In this document: piece by piece, positions 8,963 to 17,365 of the stretch
Position numbering within the stretch: position 1 is the stretch's first letter
How the letters are laid out: the number at the start of each line of letters is the position of its first letter
Assembly (NCBI GenBank): GCA_964531735.1
Contig: CAZHGD010000040.1
Coordinates: 1-49,556, forward strand
Direction: 5' to 3'
Length of the DNA stretch: 49,556 nucleotides
Source of the DNA: CAZHGD01 sp964531735
GTDB lineage: Bacteria > Armatimonadota > UBA10988
Notes under the pieces: generated by a model
Told to the model about the DNA's origin: nothing
The model's input: only the letters and a program-made list of their open reading frames with translations
Databases searched by the model: none
Made by a program: the position numbers and the translations under genes

Positions 8963-11149
8963 ATGCGTGCGTGCCTGGCAGCTCTGACGATTGCCCTGGC
9001 CGCCGGTGGTGCCTGGGCCGGCACCGTGGTGGTCTACGGCGCCACGCCGGCCGGTGTGGCCGCGGCCGTGACCGCCGCCCGCCTCGGCCAGCAGGCCACG
9101 CTGGTGGAGCCGAGCCGCCACGTGGGCGGAGTCGTCTCCGGTGGGCTGACGCGCACCGACATCGGCGACGGGAGCACCATCGGCGGGTTCGCGCGGGAGT
9201 TCTTCGACCGCTGCCTGGCCTACTACCAGCGCACCTACGGCCAGAACTCGCCGCAGGTCAAGGACAGCGCCGGCGGCTACTACATGGAGCCGCAGGTGGC
9301 CGAGCGCGAGTTCGAGGCGCTGGCCGCCGAAGCCAAGGTGCCGGTGCTGCGGGGCCTGCACGTGGTCGGCTGCCGGCTGGCGCCCGACCAGGCCATCACC
9401 GCGGTGACGCTGGCCGACGAGGCCGGCCGGACGCGCACCGTGACGGCCGATGCCTGGGTCGATGCAACGTACGAGGGCGACCTGATGGCCTGCGCCAAGG
9501 TGCCCTACCGAGTGGGCCGCGAGAGCCGCGATGAGTACGGCGAATCGCTGGCCGGCCTGCGCGTGGGCCCACCCGAGGTGATCGGGCAGGGCGACCGGCA
9601 CACGCAAGCCTACAACTACCGGCTCTGCCTGACCGACCGCGAGGATCTGCGCGTCTACCCGTCCGAGCCGCGCGGCTACGACCGCACGCGCTATCGCCGC
9701 TTGCTCGCCAGCCTGGTGGCGCTGAAGACCACGGTGCTGCACCACAACGTGCTCAACATCGAGCGCGTGCCGAACGGCAAGTACGACGCCAACAACGGCC
9801 CGTCGTGGCAAAGCACTGACTGGGTTGGCGGCAACGACGACTATGCCGAAGCCGATTGGGCGAAGCGACAGGCCATCGCGCGGGCACACCTGGAGTACGT
9901 GCAGGGGCTGTGGTACTTCCTCCAGAACGACAGTGCCGTCCCCGAGGCGGTGCGTGCCGATGCGCGGCGCTATGGGCTGGCCCGCGACGAGTTCGTCGAC
10001 CACGACCATTGGCCGCACCAACTCTACGTGCGTGAATGCCGGCGCATGGTGGGCCTGGCGGTGCTGACCGAGCGTGACCTGCGCAGCGACCGGCACAAGC
10101 GCGACAGCATCGCGGTCGGCAGCTACATGATTGACTGCCACGGCGTGACCCTGGTGCCGCACGCCGAGCGCGAGGTGACCTACGAAGGCGGCCTGGGTGT
10201 GGCGGTGCGGCCGTACGAGATCCCGTACGGCGTCATCTGCCCGCCGACGCAGCCGAACCTGCTGGTGCCGGTCTGCTGCTCCACCTCGCACGTGGCCTAC
10301 TGTAGCCTGCGCATGGAGCCGGTCTACATGATGCTGGGCCAGGCGGCCGGCGTGGCGGCGCACCTGGCGGCGACGCAGCGGCGGCCGGTGCAGCGCGTGC
10401 CGGCCGAGCCGTTGCAGGCGCTGTTGCGACAGCAACGGGCCATCCTCGACGCGCCGCACTTCCCGCGGCTGAGCATCAAGGCCACACCAGGCGTGACGCT
10501 GGCGGTCGGCCAGACGGTCGGGTTCGAGGCGGTGCCGGACAGTGAGCGCACCGTGCTCAAGCGGTGCTGGTGGGACTTCGACGGCGACGGTCGGCCGGAC
10601 GCCGAGGGTCTGCGTGTGGAGCGCCGGTTCGCGGTCGCCGGCCGTCCGACCGTCTGGCTGGTCGGCCAGGATGCCACCGGTCGCTGGACCAACTACGCGC
10701 GCTTGACGGTCACGGTCGGCGCGGGCGGGACTGCAGAGATCCTGATCGACGATGACGATCACGCCCAGCAGCGTTCGGCCGGTCGCTGGGAGGCGTCGCA
10801 CGTGCGCCCGGGCTACTATGGCGACTCCTACCGCCACAACGATCTGGACCGGACGGGCGGGTGCGCCTGGCGGTTTGTGCCGAACATCGCGCGCGAAGGG
10901 CGCTACCGCGTGCTGCTCGGCGTGGTGAGCGACCAGAACCGCGCGACCAAGGTGCCGGTGACCATCTTCCACGCGGCTGGCGAGACCGAGGTGATGGTGA
11001 ACCAGCGGCAGTCGCCCGGCGTGTTCCCGTTCGTCGACCTGGGCACCTACCGCTTCACGGCCGGTGCCGGCGGCAGCGTGCTGATCCGTACGGCCGGCGT
11101 CGACGGCGTGGTCGTGGTGGACTGCCTGCGGCTGGTGCCGGTGGAGTGA
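8963..11149 (+). CDS. Secreted FAD-dependent oxidoreductase with PKD-like and golvesin-like C-terminal domains
   Basis: 728 residues. The ATG at 8963 has CGGGAG upstream and starts a signal peptide (about 1-19, ALTIALAAGGAWAG); the 46 in-frame codons before it overlap the previous gene. Residues about 21-55 form the FAD-binding Rossmann motif of the FAD_oxidored family (VVVYGATPAGVAAA, then a glutamate-ended strand VEPSRHVGG). Residues about 500-588 resemble a PKD fold (WWDFDGDGRPD). Residues about 592-728 match the golvesin/xanthan-lyase C-terminal domain (GYYGDSYRHND, MVNQRQSPGVF, LGTYRF, VVVDCLRLV). Members of this family are abundant in polysaccharide-degrading bacteria, but the substrate is unknown. 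It lies 31 nt after the glycosidase-like gene, so probably co-transcribed. Confidence 0.82.
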   Translation: MRACLAALTIALAAGGAWAGTVVVYGATPAGVAAAVTAARLGQQATLVEPSRHVGGVVSGGLTRTDIGDGSTIGGFAREFFDRCLAYYQRTYGQNSPQVKDSAGGYYMEPQVAEREFEALAAEAKVPVLRGLHVVGCRLAPDQAITAVTLADEAGRTRTVTADAWVDATYEGDLMACAKVPYRVGRESRDEYGESLAGLRVGPPEVIGQGDRHTQAYNYRLCLTDREDLRVYPSEPRGYDRTRYRRLLASLVALKTTVLHHNVLNIERVPNGKYDANNGPSWQSTDWVGGNDDYAEADWAKRQAIARAHLEYVQGLWYFLQNDSAVPEAVRADARRYGLARDEFVDHDHWPHQLYVRECRRMVGLAVLTERDLRSDRHKRDSIAVGSYMIDCHGVTLVPHAEREVTYEGGLGVAVRPYEIPYGVICPPTQPNLLVPVCCSTSHVAYCSLRMEPVYMMLGQAAGVAAHLAATQRRPVQRVPAEPLQALLRQQRAILDAPHFPRLSIKATPGVTLAVGQTVGFEAVPDSERTVLKRCWWDFDGDGRPDAEGLRVERRFAVAGRPTVWLVGQDATGRWTNYARLTVTVGAGGTAEILIDDDDHAQQRSAGRWEASHVRPGYYGDSYRHNDLDRTGGCAWRFVPNIAREGRYRVLLGVVSDQNRATKVPVTIFHAAGETEVMVNQRQSPGVFPFVDLGTYRFTAGAGGSVLIRTAGVDGVVVVDCLRLVPVE

Positions 11150-11164
11150 CGACCGTTACCAGAG

Positions 11165-11264
11165 GCTCACGGACCTGGGCCAGCCCAGCCACGCCGTCGC
11201 CTCGGCGCACGTGAGCCGCCGGCGTGCTGCTTGACCACGGTACGCGGTGGCGGTTTCCGCGTAC
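11165..11264 (+). other. Structured intergenic region ahead of the first pseudopilin gene
   Basis: The 229-base gap holds a nested fold just after the oxidoreductase stop (GCTCACG 11165-11171 with CGTGAGC 11210-11216, and CTGGGC/GCCCAG at 11175-11188) and a separate perfect 8-bp hairpin (GTACGCGG 11240-11247, CCGCGTAC 11257-11264) just after TTGACC at 11231-11236. The first may end the upstream transcript. I see no convincing -10 box. Confidence 0.35.
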
Positions 11265-11378
11265 GCAATGAAAGTGCAATGGGAGACCCGTGGTAATCTG
11301 GGAAGGATAGTGGTACCGTTCATCCGAAGTACGGAGGGGACGCGCGGGCGGTTGTGGCACTTAGGAAGGAAGGTGCTC

Positions 11379-12029
<651 letters not shown>

Positions 12030-12046
12030 CTCGCGGTGGCAGCCAC

Positions 12047-12091
12047 CCGGACCGACGAGCGCGCGGCCCCGGAGCGGGCTCGTCGGTCCGG
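12047..12091. terminator. 14-bp perfect hairpin between convergent genes
   Basis: Arms 12047-12060 (CCGGACCGACGAGC) and 12078-12091 with a 17-base loop, between the pseudopilin stop and the end of the Nudix gene. Probably a bidirectional terminator, though neither side has a T-run. Confidence 0.65.
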
Positions 12092-12119
12092 CGGCGGACG
12101 TCGCGTCGAGCCAGCGCGA

Positions 12120-12590
12120 CTAGACGAACTGGGCCGCCATGCCCGGAGCGCGGGTGAACAGCTCGCGAGGGTAGGGCAGCAGGATGGGTGGCGGCTGCTC
12201 CGGCTCGAACCAGCGCAGTTCGGCACTCTCGCCGTCGAGGCAGCCGAGCTGGCCGCCGACGATGCGGCACTCGAACACCATGATGACCGGATCCACCTGG
12301 TCGCCGTTGGGATAGGTGACGTGGAAACCGGCACCGCCGAAGACACCCGCCAACTCGACGGGCTCGACGGTCAGGCCGGTCTCTTCGCGGACCTCGCGCA
12401 CGACGGCCATGGCCGGAGATTCGCCGGGGTCGACGGCGCCGCCCGGCAGGCTCCAGCGACCGTCGTCGGCGCGCCGCTGGAACAACAGGCGACCCTCCTG
12501 GTTGCGCACCAGACCGGCCGCACCGGGCACCAGCAGCGGGCGCGAGCCCACCAGCGCCCGTAGCTCGCGCAAGTAGTCAGAGATCGGCAT
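12120..12590 (-). CDS. Nudix hydrolase
   Basis: 156 residues from the ATG at 12590, which has GAGAGG upstream; an earlier in-frame start at 12620 adds only ten unconserved residues. The Nudix box is complete: GG at 50-51, E57 in DPGESP, and REVREETGL at about 65-73. The fold before it (GRLLFQRRADDGRWSLPGG) is typical. It would hydrolyse a nucleoside diphosphate linked to another moiety, using Mg2+; the substrate cannot be read from the sequence. Located after ssb on the same strand, but a strong hairpin separates them. Confidence 0.88.
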   Translation of the reverse strand: MPISDYLRELRALVGSRPLLVPGAAGLVRNQEGRLLFQRRADDGRWSLPGGAVDPGESPAMAVVREVREETGLTVEPVELAGVFGGAGFHVTYPNGDQVDPVIMVFECRIVGGQLGCLDGESAELRWFEPEQPPPILLPYPRELFTRAPGMAAQFV

Positions 12591-12625
12591 CGGTCCTCTC
12601 GGCGCTGCCAGGCGGCCCAATATGC

Positions 12626-12663
12626 GAGCGGCCCGGGTCCGTTTGGCAGGACCCGGGCCGCTC
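12626..12663 (-). terminator. 15-bp perfect hairpin ending the rpsF-ssb operon
   Basis: Arms 12626-12640 (GAGCGGCCCGGGTCC) and 12649-12663 with an 8-base loop, 22 bases past the ssb stop. No U-tract follows, as for other hairpins in this window. Confidence 0.7.
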
Positions 12664-12685
12664 TGAGACCGGTCAGGTGTTGGCG

Positions 12686-13324
12686 TTACGAGTCGGCGAA
12701 CGGGTCGTCGTCGTTGTCGTCGTCAAACGACTCCGCGCGCTTCCGCGGGGGCGGTGCGTCGCCACCGAACTCCTGGCGCCGAGCGCCGCCGCCTTCGCGC
12801 GGGCGTTGCTCGCCACCACCGCCGCCGCCACTGCCGCTTTCGCCGCCACCACCAGCGCCACCGCCGCCACCGCCGCTGCCGCGGCGGGGCCGGCGCTCTT
12901 CGGCGGGGCCTTCTTCGGCGAAGTCGTCATCGCGGCTATGCTGCCACTGACGACCGCCGCCGCCACCGCCGCCACCGAAGTCGCGGTCTTCGCCGCCTTC
13001 ACCGCGCGGGGTCAGGTTCTGGACGTTGTCGGCCTGAACCTCGATCCAGCGTTGGCGGTTGCCGTCGCGGTCGGTGTAGTCGTCGATGTGGCAGGCGCCT
13101 TCGACCGCCACCAGGAAGCCGCGCCGCAGATAGCGGTTCGCGAACTCCGCGGTTTGGCGGAAGCACACCACGTTGAAGAAGTCGGCCTCGGGCTGACCTT
13201 CGCGCGGCTTGCCTCGGCGCGAGACGGCGATCCGGAACTTGGCGATCGCCATGCCGTCGTTGCTGAAGCGCTCTTCAGGATCCGCGGTCAACCGACCGAT
13301 CAAGATGATCCGGTTGAGGTTCAT
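12686..13324 (-). CDS. ssb: Single-stranded DNA-binding protein
   Basis: 212 residues from the ATG at 13324 with GGAGGTGGCG just upstream; further upstream in-frame sequence overlaps rpsF. Residues 1-105 are the OB fold (MNLNRIILIGRLTADPE, FRIAV, FFNVVCF, YLRRGFLVAVEG). Residues about 108-195 are a low-complexity Gly/Arg/Glu linker with runs of 4-8 glycines. The acidic tail that recruits partner proteins is present (DDDNDDDPF), but three residues (ADS) follow the Pro-Phe that normally ends SSB. The protein coats single-stranded DNA in replication and repair. Second gene of the rpsF-ssb operon, 22 bases after rpsF. Confidence 0.95.
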   Translation of the reverse strand: MNLNRIILIGRLTADPEERFSNDGMAIAKFRIAVSRRGKPREGQPEADFFNVVCFRQTAEFANRYLRRGFLVAVEGACHIDDYTDRDGNRQRWIEVQADNVQNLTPRGEGGEDRDFGGGGGGGGRQWQHSRDDDFAEEGPAEERRPRRGSGGGGGGAGGGGESGSGGGGGGEQRPREGGGARRQEFGGDAPPPRKRAESFDDDNDDDPFADS

Positions 13325-13346
13325 CGCCACCTCCGCTGGGTGGTCG

Positions 13347-13865
13347 CTATTCTGGTTCGGCGGCCGGCGCTTCGGCAGGAGCTTCGGCGGCGGCTTCGGC
13401 TTCGGCTTCAGCTTCGGCGGCCGGCTCGGCCGCAACAGGCGCCGGAGCTTCGGTGGTGGCCACGACCTCCGCCTCCAGGGCGGCCCGCTCGGCTGCGGCC
13501 TGAGCCAGTTGCTCCTCGCTCGAGGCGTGCTCTTCGGGTTCGCCCGGCAGCGGCTGCGCCGGCGGCCGCGAGCCGCGCTTCTCGTCCAGCAGCAGCAAGT
13601 GGCGGATCACCTGGTCGCGCAGCTCGATGTGCATGTAGCGCCGCAACTCGGCAACCGTCTCGGCCGGGACCGTGAAGTTGAGCAGCGCAAACGTGCCCTG
13701 AGTGCAGCGGCGGACCTCATAGGCCAGCCGGCGGCGTCCCAGCACGTCACACTGCGTCAGATCGCCAGCCTGCGTGATGCGCGCCTTGAGCGCGTCCAGA
13801 CCGGCGGTGATCCCGGAGGCATCCAGCTCCGGGTGGAAAATGACCATCAACTCGTAATCGCGCAT
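13347..13865 (-). CDS. rpsF: Ribosomal protein bS6 with long Ala/Glu-rich tail
   Basis: 172 residues from the ATG at 13865, with AGGAAC upstream. Residues 1-95 match bS6 (MRDYELMVIFHPEL, then GRRRLAYEVRRCTQGTFALLNF, and YMHIELRDQVIRHLLLL). S6 is usually about 95-135 residues; here residues about 96-172 are an acidic Ala/Glu/Pro tail ending in repeated AEAEA/AEAP units. The protein binds 16S rRNA with S18 in the 30S platform. The usual downstream rpsR and rplI genes are absent: the operon is rpsF-ssb, then a terminator. Confidence 0.94.
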   Translation of the reverse strand: MRDYELMVIFHPELDASGITAGLDALKARITQAGDLTQCDVLGRRRLAYEVRRCTQGTFALLNFTVPAETVAELRRYMHIELRDQVIRHLLLLDEKRGSRPPAQPLPGEPEEHASSEEQLAQAAAERAALEAEVVATTEAPAPVAAEPAAEAEAEAEAAAEAPAEAPAAEPE

Positions 13866-13893
13866 CCGCGATGTTCCTTCCCGTGGACATGAG

Positions 13894-13914
13894 GCTCCCG
13901 TCCCCGACGGGAGC
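13894..13914 (-). promoter_or_regulatory. Leader hairpin of the rpsF mRNA
   Basis: A perfect 9-bp stem with a 3-base loop (GCTCCCGTC, ggg, GACGGGAGC on the minus strand) in the roughly 80-nt leader between the predicted promoter and rpsF. Autoregulatory S6:S18-binding leaders are known in other bacteria; whether this one has the required bulge cannot be decided by eye. Confidence 0.45.
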
Positions 13915-13952
13915 GAGAAGGCCCAACACACCAGTGGTGCCAAACCGGCGAC

Positions 13953-13981
13953 ACAATAGCACCCGAACCCGCTGGCGTCAA
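13953..13981 (-). promoter_or_regulatory. Sigma-70-like promoter of rpsF-ssb
   Basis: On the minus strand: TTGACG (13981-13976), 17 bases, TATTGT (13958-13953). Transcription would start near 13946. Confidence 0.62.
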
Positions 13982-14059
13982 GGTCTGCAAACGCGTGTTT
14001 GCGGTGTAATCGAAGAAGGACGCCGGGCGTTCCGTTGAAGACGAGTGGCGAGGTGTCCG

Positions 14060-15490
14060 ATGGTGCATGGTTGGAGGCTGCGGTGGGCGCTGGCCGGCGC
14101 CATGTCGTTGGCGCTGTCCGGTTGCGGTGGGGGTGGCGGCAGCACCGGTGGCTCGACGACCACGCCGAGCATCGACCCGCTCGGCGTGCCGCGCAGTGTC
14201 GCCATCACGGGCAGCGGCGCGCTGACGGCCAGTGGTGGTAGCGACCGCGACCTGATCCTCGTGTTCGTCTCGGCTTACCCCTGGTCGGACGAGACGACGG
14301 TGGTGGTGAACGGGGGCACCTCGCTGCTGGCCAAGTTGCCAACCACAGTGAGCCGGGCGGCCACGCGCGACAGCGGTGTGCCGTCGGGCGTGGCCACGGC
14401 GACGCGCGCGGCGCGCGGCCGGGCGACCATCGGCACGCACCGCGCGTTCACGCTGGCGCCGGTGGGGCTGAGCGGCAATGTGTCAGCGACCGTCCGGTAC
14501 ACCGGCAGCAACGTCGTGCTGTACGTGGACGACACCGAACCGAGCGCCCTGCTGAGCGACGCCCAGGTGGCTGACCTGGGCGCGCAGTTCGACCAGGCGC
14601 TGTACCCGCGCGTGACCGGTCTGTGTGGCTCGCCGAGCGACGTGGACGGCAACCAGCGCGTGCTGATCCTGTGCAGCCCACGCATCAACGAGCGCGGGTA
14701 CGGCGCCTTTGCACCGGCCGACATAGCATCCGGCGCCGGGAACGACGCCGACCTGCTGTACATGCTGGCGCCGCTCGACCAGGCCGGCAAGGACTACGCC
14801 ACGCTCGGACCGGCCATGCGGGCGACCTTCGCGCACGAACTGCAGCACTTGGTCAACTACAACCAAAAGGTGCTGGTGCGGCAGGTGCCGACCGGCGAGC
14901 AGTCGTGGCTGAACGAGGCCATCTCGTTCAACATCGAGCCGCTCGTGGGCCTGGCCGACACTCCGGGCGGGCCGCCGGAGAAGTCCTGGGCGTTCTTCGA
15001 GTCGCCGGAGAGCTACACGCTGCTGGAGCTGACCGGCGCTTACAAACGGGGCCATGCCGGCTGCGGATTCCTGTTCGGGCGGTACCTGGTCGACCACTAC
15101 GGTGAGCAGGTCCTGGCCAAGCTGGACGGCAGCGCGCTGATCGGCCAGGCGAACGTCGCCGCGGCCACCGGCGCGGTATTCGCCGACCTGTTCAGCGACT
15201 GGGCCGCGGCGGTGTACCTGAACAACACCGGCCTGAACTCGGACTCGCGCTACGCGATACCGGGCTTCCAGACGCGCGCGAAGTATGCGACGGTGACGCT
15301 GGCCGGTCCGCAGATGACCATGGTCGACGGCACCAACGGGCAGCCGGCGTTCCGGGTCAACCTGCCGCAGTCGGGCGTGCGCTACGTGCGGGTCACCAAG
15401 CCGGCGGCGACGGGCGTGGCGTTCAGTTGCACCGCCCCGGCCAACGACCAGGTACGCCTGCTGGTCATTCCGGTGCCGGCAGGAACCTGA
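14060..15490 (+). CDS. M30-like zinc metallopeptidase lipoprotein
   Basis: 476 residues from the ATG at 14060 (GAGG about 7 nt upstream; an in-frame GTG at 14045 is less well placed). The N-terminus is a lipoprotein signal ending LALSGC, with C22 as the lipid-bearing cysteine, followed by a Gly/Ser/Thr linker. The zinc motif HELQH lies at 259-263 and is followed by WLNEAISFNIE (284-293), giving the pattern of M30 (hyicolysin) and related gluzincin-type peptidases. It would be anchored in the envelope and cleave proteins outside the cytoplasm. The C-terminal 100 residues are beta-rich. It lies 40 bases upstream of the MoxR-type gene and may be co-transcribed. Confidence 0.8.
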   Translation: MVHGWRLRWALAGAMSLALSGCGGGGGSTGGSTTTPSIDPLGVPRSVAITGSGALTASGGSDRDLILVFVSAYPWSDETTVVVNGGTSLLAKLPTTVSRAATRDSGVPSGVATATRAARGRATIGTHRAFTLAPVGLSGNVSATVRYTGSNVVLYVDDTEPSALLSDAQVADLGAQFDQALYPRVTGLCGSPSDVDGNQRVLILCSPRINERGYGAFAPADIASGAGNDADLLYMLAPLDQAGKDYATLGPAMRATFAHELQHLVNYNQKVLVRQVPTGEQSWLNEAISFNIEPLVGLADTPGGPPEKSWAFFESPESYTLLELTGAYKRGHAGCGFLFGRYLVDHYGEQVLAKLDGSALIGQANVAAATGAVFADLFSDWAAAVYLNNTGLNSDSRYAIPGFQTRAKYATVTLAGPQMTMVDGTNGQPAFRVNLPQSGVRYVRVTKPAATGVAFSCTAPANDQVRLLVIPVPAGT

Positions 15491-15530
15491 TTCGGCGTGG
15501 CGAACGGCCTCGGCAGGAGCGTGTCTGGCC

Positions 15531-16535
15531 TTGTCGGAGTTCGAGGACCTCAGGGGACGCATCGACGAAGCTCGCGAGCGGGTCAACCGCGTCGGGCGCG
15601 AGCTACGCCGCTACTTCGTCGGCAAAGACGACATCATCGACCTGATGGTGGTCTGCACGGTAGCTCAGGAGCCACTGCTGCTGGTCGGCCCGCCGGGCAC
15701 GGCCAAGTCCGATCTGGTGGTGAAGTTCGCCGAAGCGCTCGACCTGAGCGGCGGCGACTACTTCGAGTACATGCTGACCAAGTTCACCGAGCCGAACGAG
15801 ATCATCGGGCCGGTGGACATCAACCGTCTGCGCGAGGGCAGCTACATCCGGCGCGTGGAAGGCAAGCTGCCGACGGCGCGAATGGTCTTCCTCGACGAGA
15901 TCTTCAAGTCCAACTCGGCCATTCTGAACACGCTGCTGACCATCCTCAACGAGCGCAAGTTCTACCAGGACGGCCGCCCGCTGCCGGTGGCGCTGACCAT
16001 GCTCTTCGCGGCCACCAACACGGTGGTCCAGTACGAAGAGATGGAGGCGCTACGCGACCGGTTCATCTTCAAGATCGAGTGCGGCGGCGTCCACGACGAT
16101 CAGTTCGAGGCCCTGGTGCAGCAAGGGCTGATGAACGATCTGTACCGCGCGTTCGAGCAGCGGCCATGGCAGAACCTGGCGTCGCTCGACGACTTCGTCA
16201 CGGTCAAGCGCTGGCTGGACTACCAGATGGGCGGCTACGGTGGCCCGGCCGGTGGCACCTCAGCCGGTGTGCAGGCCGACATGGCGCGGCATTTCCCGCC
16301 GCGCGTCTTCGACCTCTACCGCCGAGCGCTGGCGGGGCTGGAGTCCGAGGACCTGGCGCACATCAGCGACCGCAAGGCCATCAAGCTCTACAAGCTGCTG
16401 CGGACACGGGCGTTCCTGGCCCACGGTGGCGAGGTGCGCCCGGACGACCTGCGCTTGCTGCGCTACCTGGGTGAGGACGAGGAGCGCTTCGCCGTGGTCC
16501 GCGAGCGCGTTGACCAGATGCTGGCTGTGGGTTAG
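15531..16535 (+). CDS. MoxR/RavA-type AAA+ ATPase
   Basis: 334 residues. The frame opens with TTG at 15531 (reading MSEFEDL), 11 nt after AGGAG; no ATG or GTG fits before conserved sequence. Walker A GPPGTAKS at 53-60, Walker B MVFLDE at 118-123, sensor 1 AATNTV and an arginine pair RDR after LEAL-like sequence match MoxR-family AAA+ chaperone ATPases. These usually assemble with a von Willebrand factor A protein to insert cofactors or remodel complexes. No VWA gene is adjacent, which is unusual. Followed after 10 bases by the phosphodiesterase gene. Confidence 0.87.
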   Translation: MSEFEDLRGRIDEARERVNRVGRELRRYFVGKDDIIDLMVVCTVAQEPLLLVGPPGTAKSDLVVKFAEALDLSGGDYFEYMLTKFTEPNEIIGPVDINRLREGSYIRRVEGKLPTARMVFLDEIFKSNSAILNTLLTILNERKFYQDGRPLPVALTMLFAATNTVVQYEEMEALRDRFIFKIECGGVHDDQFEALVQQGLMNDLYRAFEQRPWQNLASLDDFVTVKRWLDYQMGGYGGPAGGTSAGVQADMARHFPPRVFDLYRRALAGLESEDLAHISDRKAIKLYKLLRTRAFLAHGGEVRPDDLRLLRYLGEDEERFAVVRERVDQMLAVG

Positions 16536-16545
16536 GAGACCAGAT

Positions 16546-17313
16546 ATGTCCGCTACCGACCTGCCGCGCGGGCCGATGCTGTTTGCCCATCGAGGCTTCT
16601 CGGCCGAGTATCCGGAGAACACCGCGGTGGCCTTCCAGGCCGCGCTCGACCTGGTGATCGACGGTTGCGAGTGCGACGTACACCTGTCGAGCGACGGCGT
16701 GCCGTTCCTGCTCCACGACGACAACCTGCGGCGAACGACTGGCGTCGACCGCTCGGCGAGTGAGCTGACATGGGCCGAGCTGGCGCAGCTCGACGCCGGC
16801 TCCAGCAAGGCTGCCCGGTTCGCCGGCGAGCCGCTGCCGACCTTGGCGAAGGCCCTGGCCATGCACCGCGGCCAGGCCTGCCTGGTGATCGAGATCAAGG
16901 CGCACGGTGACCCCGCGGTGGTGGCGGCGGCCGTCACCGACGCCATCACGGCCGGCGACGCGCTCGGCTGGTGTACGGCCATCTCGTTCGGTCTGTCCTA
17001 CCTCGTCGAGGTCAAGCGGCGCGACGCGCGCGTGCCCTGTCTGTGGTTGCTGGGCGCGGTGCCCGAGACGACCGACGAGCGCCTGGCGCTGCTGACCGAA
17101 GCCGTGGCCGCCGGCCTGCAAGGCTTCTCGGTGCTGCACACGGCGCTGGACGCGGGTTTCGTGCGCTTGGCGCATCGGCTTGGGCTGGCGGTCTGGTGCT
17201 GGACCGTCAACGACGACGACGGCGCGCGGCGCGCCGTTGAGCTCGGCGTCGACGGCATCTGTAGCGACCGGCCCGACTGGCTGCGCTGGTTCGTCGGCGT
17301 GCTGTCGGCTTGA
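16546..17313 (+). CDS. Glycerophosphodiester phosphodiesterase family protein
   Basis: 255 residues from the ATG at 16546 with TAGGAG 7 nt upstream. The GDPD TIM-barrel hallmarks are present: AHRGFSAEYPENT (14-26), metal ligands E42 and D44 in CECDVHLSSDG, and H57 in LLHDD. The C-terminal VWCWTVND and GVDGICSDRPDW are also typical. No signal peptide, so it should act in the cytoplasm on glycerophosphodiesters, releasing glycerol-3-phosphate and an alcohol. The frame is open far upstream, overlapping the ATPase gene, but that part is not conserved. Confidence 0.92.
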   Translation: MSATDLPRGPMLFAHRGFSAEYPENTAVAFQAALDLVIDGCECDVHLSSDGVPFLLHDDNLRRTTGVDRSASELTWAELAQLDAGSSKAARFAGEPLPTLAKALAMHRGQACLVIEIKAHGDPAVVAAAVTDAITAGDALGWCTAISFGLSYLVEVKRRDARVPCLWLLGAVPETTDERLALLTEAVAAGLQGFSVLHTALDAGFVRLAHRLGLAVWCWTVNDDDGARRAVELGVDGICSDRPDWLRWFVGVLSA

Positions 17314-17338
17314 CGACCGCCCGAGCGGCGGTTAACCT
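17310..17338 (+). promoter_or_regulatory. Possible promoter of the RsbR-like gene
   Basis: TTGACG at 17310-17315 (overlapping the phosphodiesterase stop), 17 bases, TAACCT at 17333-17338. The -10 box is weak. Confidence 0.42.
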
Positions 17339-17365
17339 CACCTGCGTGGAGTGGGAGCCCTGGCG

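Noticed and set aside
5308..9024. A minus-strand open frame of about 1240 codons opposite the DUF4838 and glycosidase-like genes
   Set aside because: It has no ribosome-binding site or recognisable domain and lies opposite two well-supported genes with signal peptides; long antisense frames are expected at this GC content.
8789..10972. A minus-strand open frame of about 730 codons opposite the FAD oxidoreductase
   Set aside because: Arg/His/Gln-rich composition with no domain; the plus-strand gene has clear FAD, PKD-like and golvesin-like features.
12780..12990. Possible short tandem repeat of CCACCGCCGCC-like units
   Set aside because: It is the coding sequence of the glycine-rich SSB linker, not a non-coding satellite.
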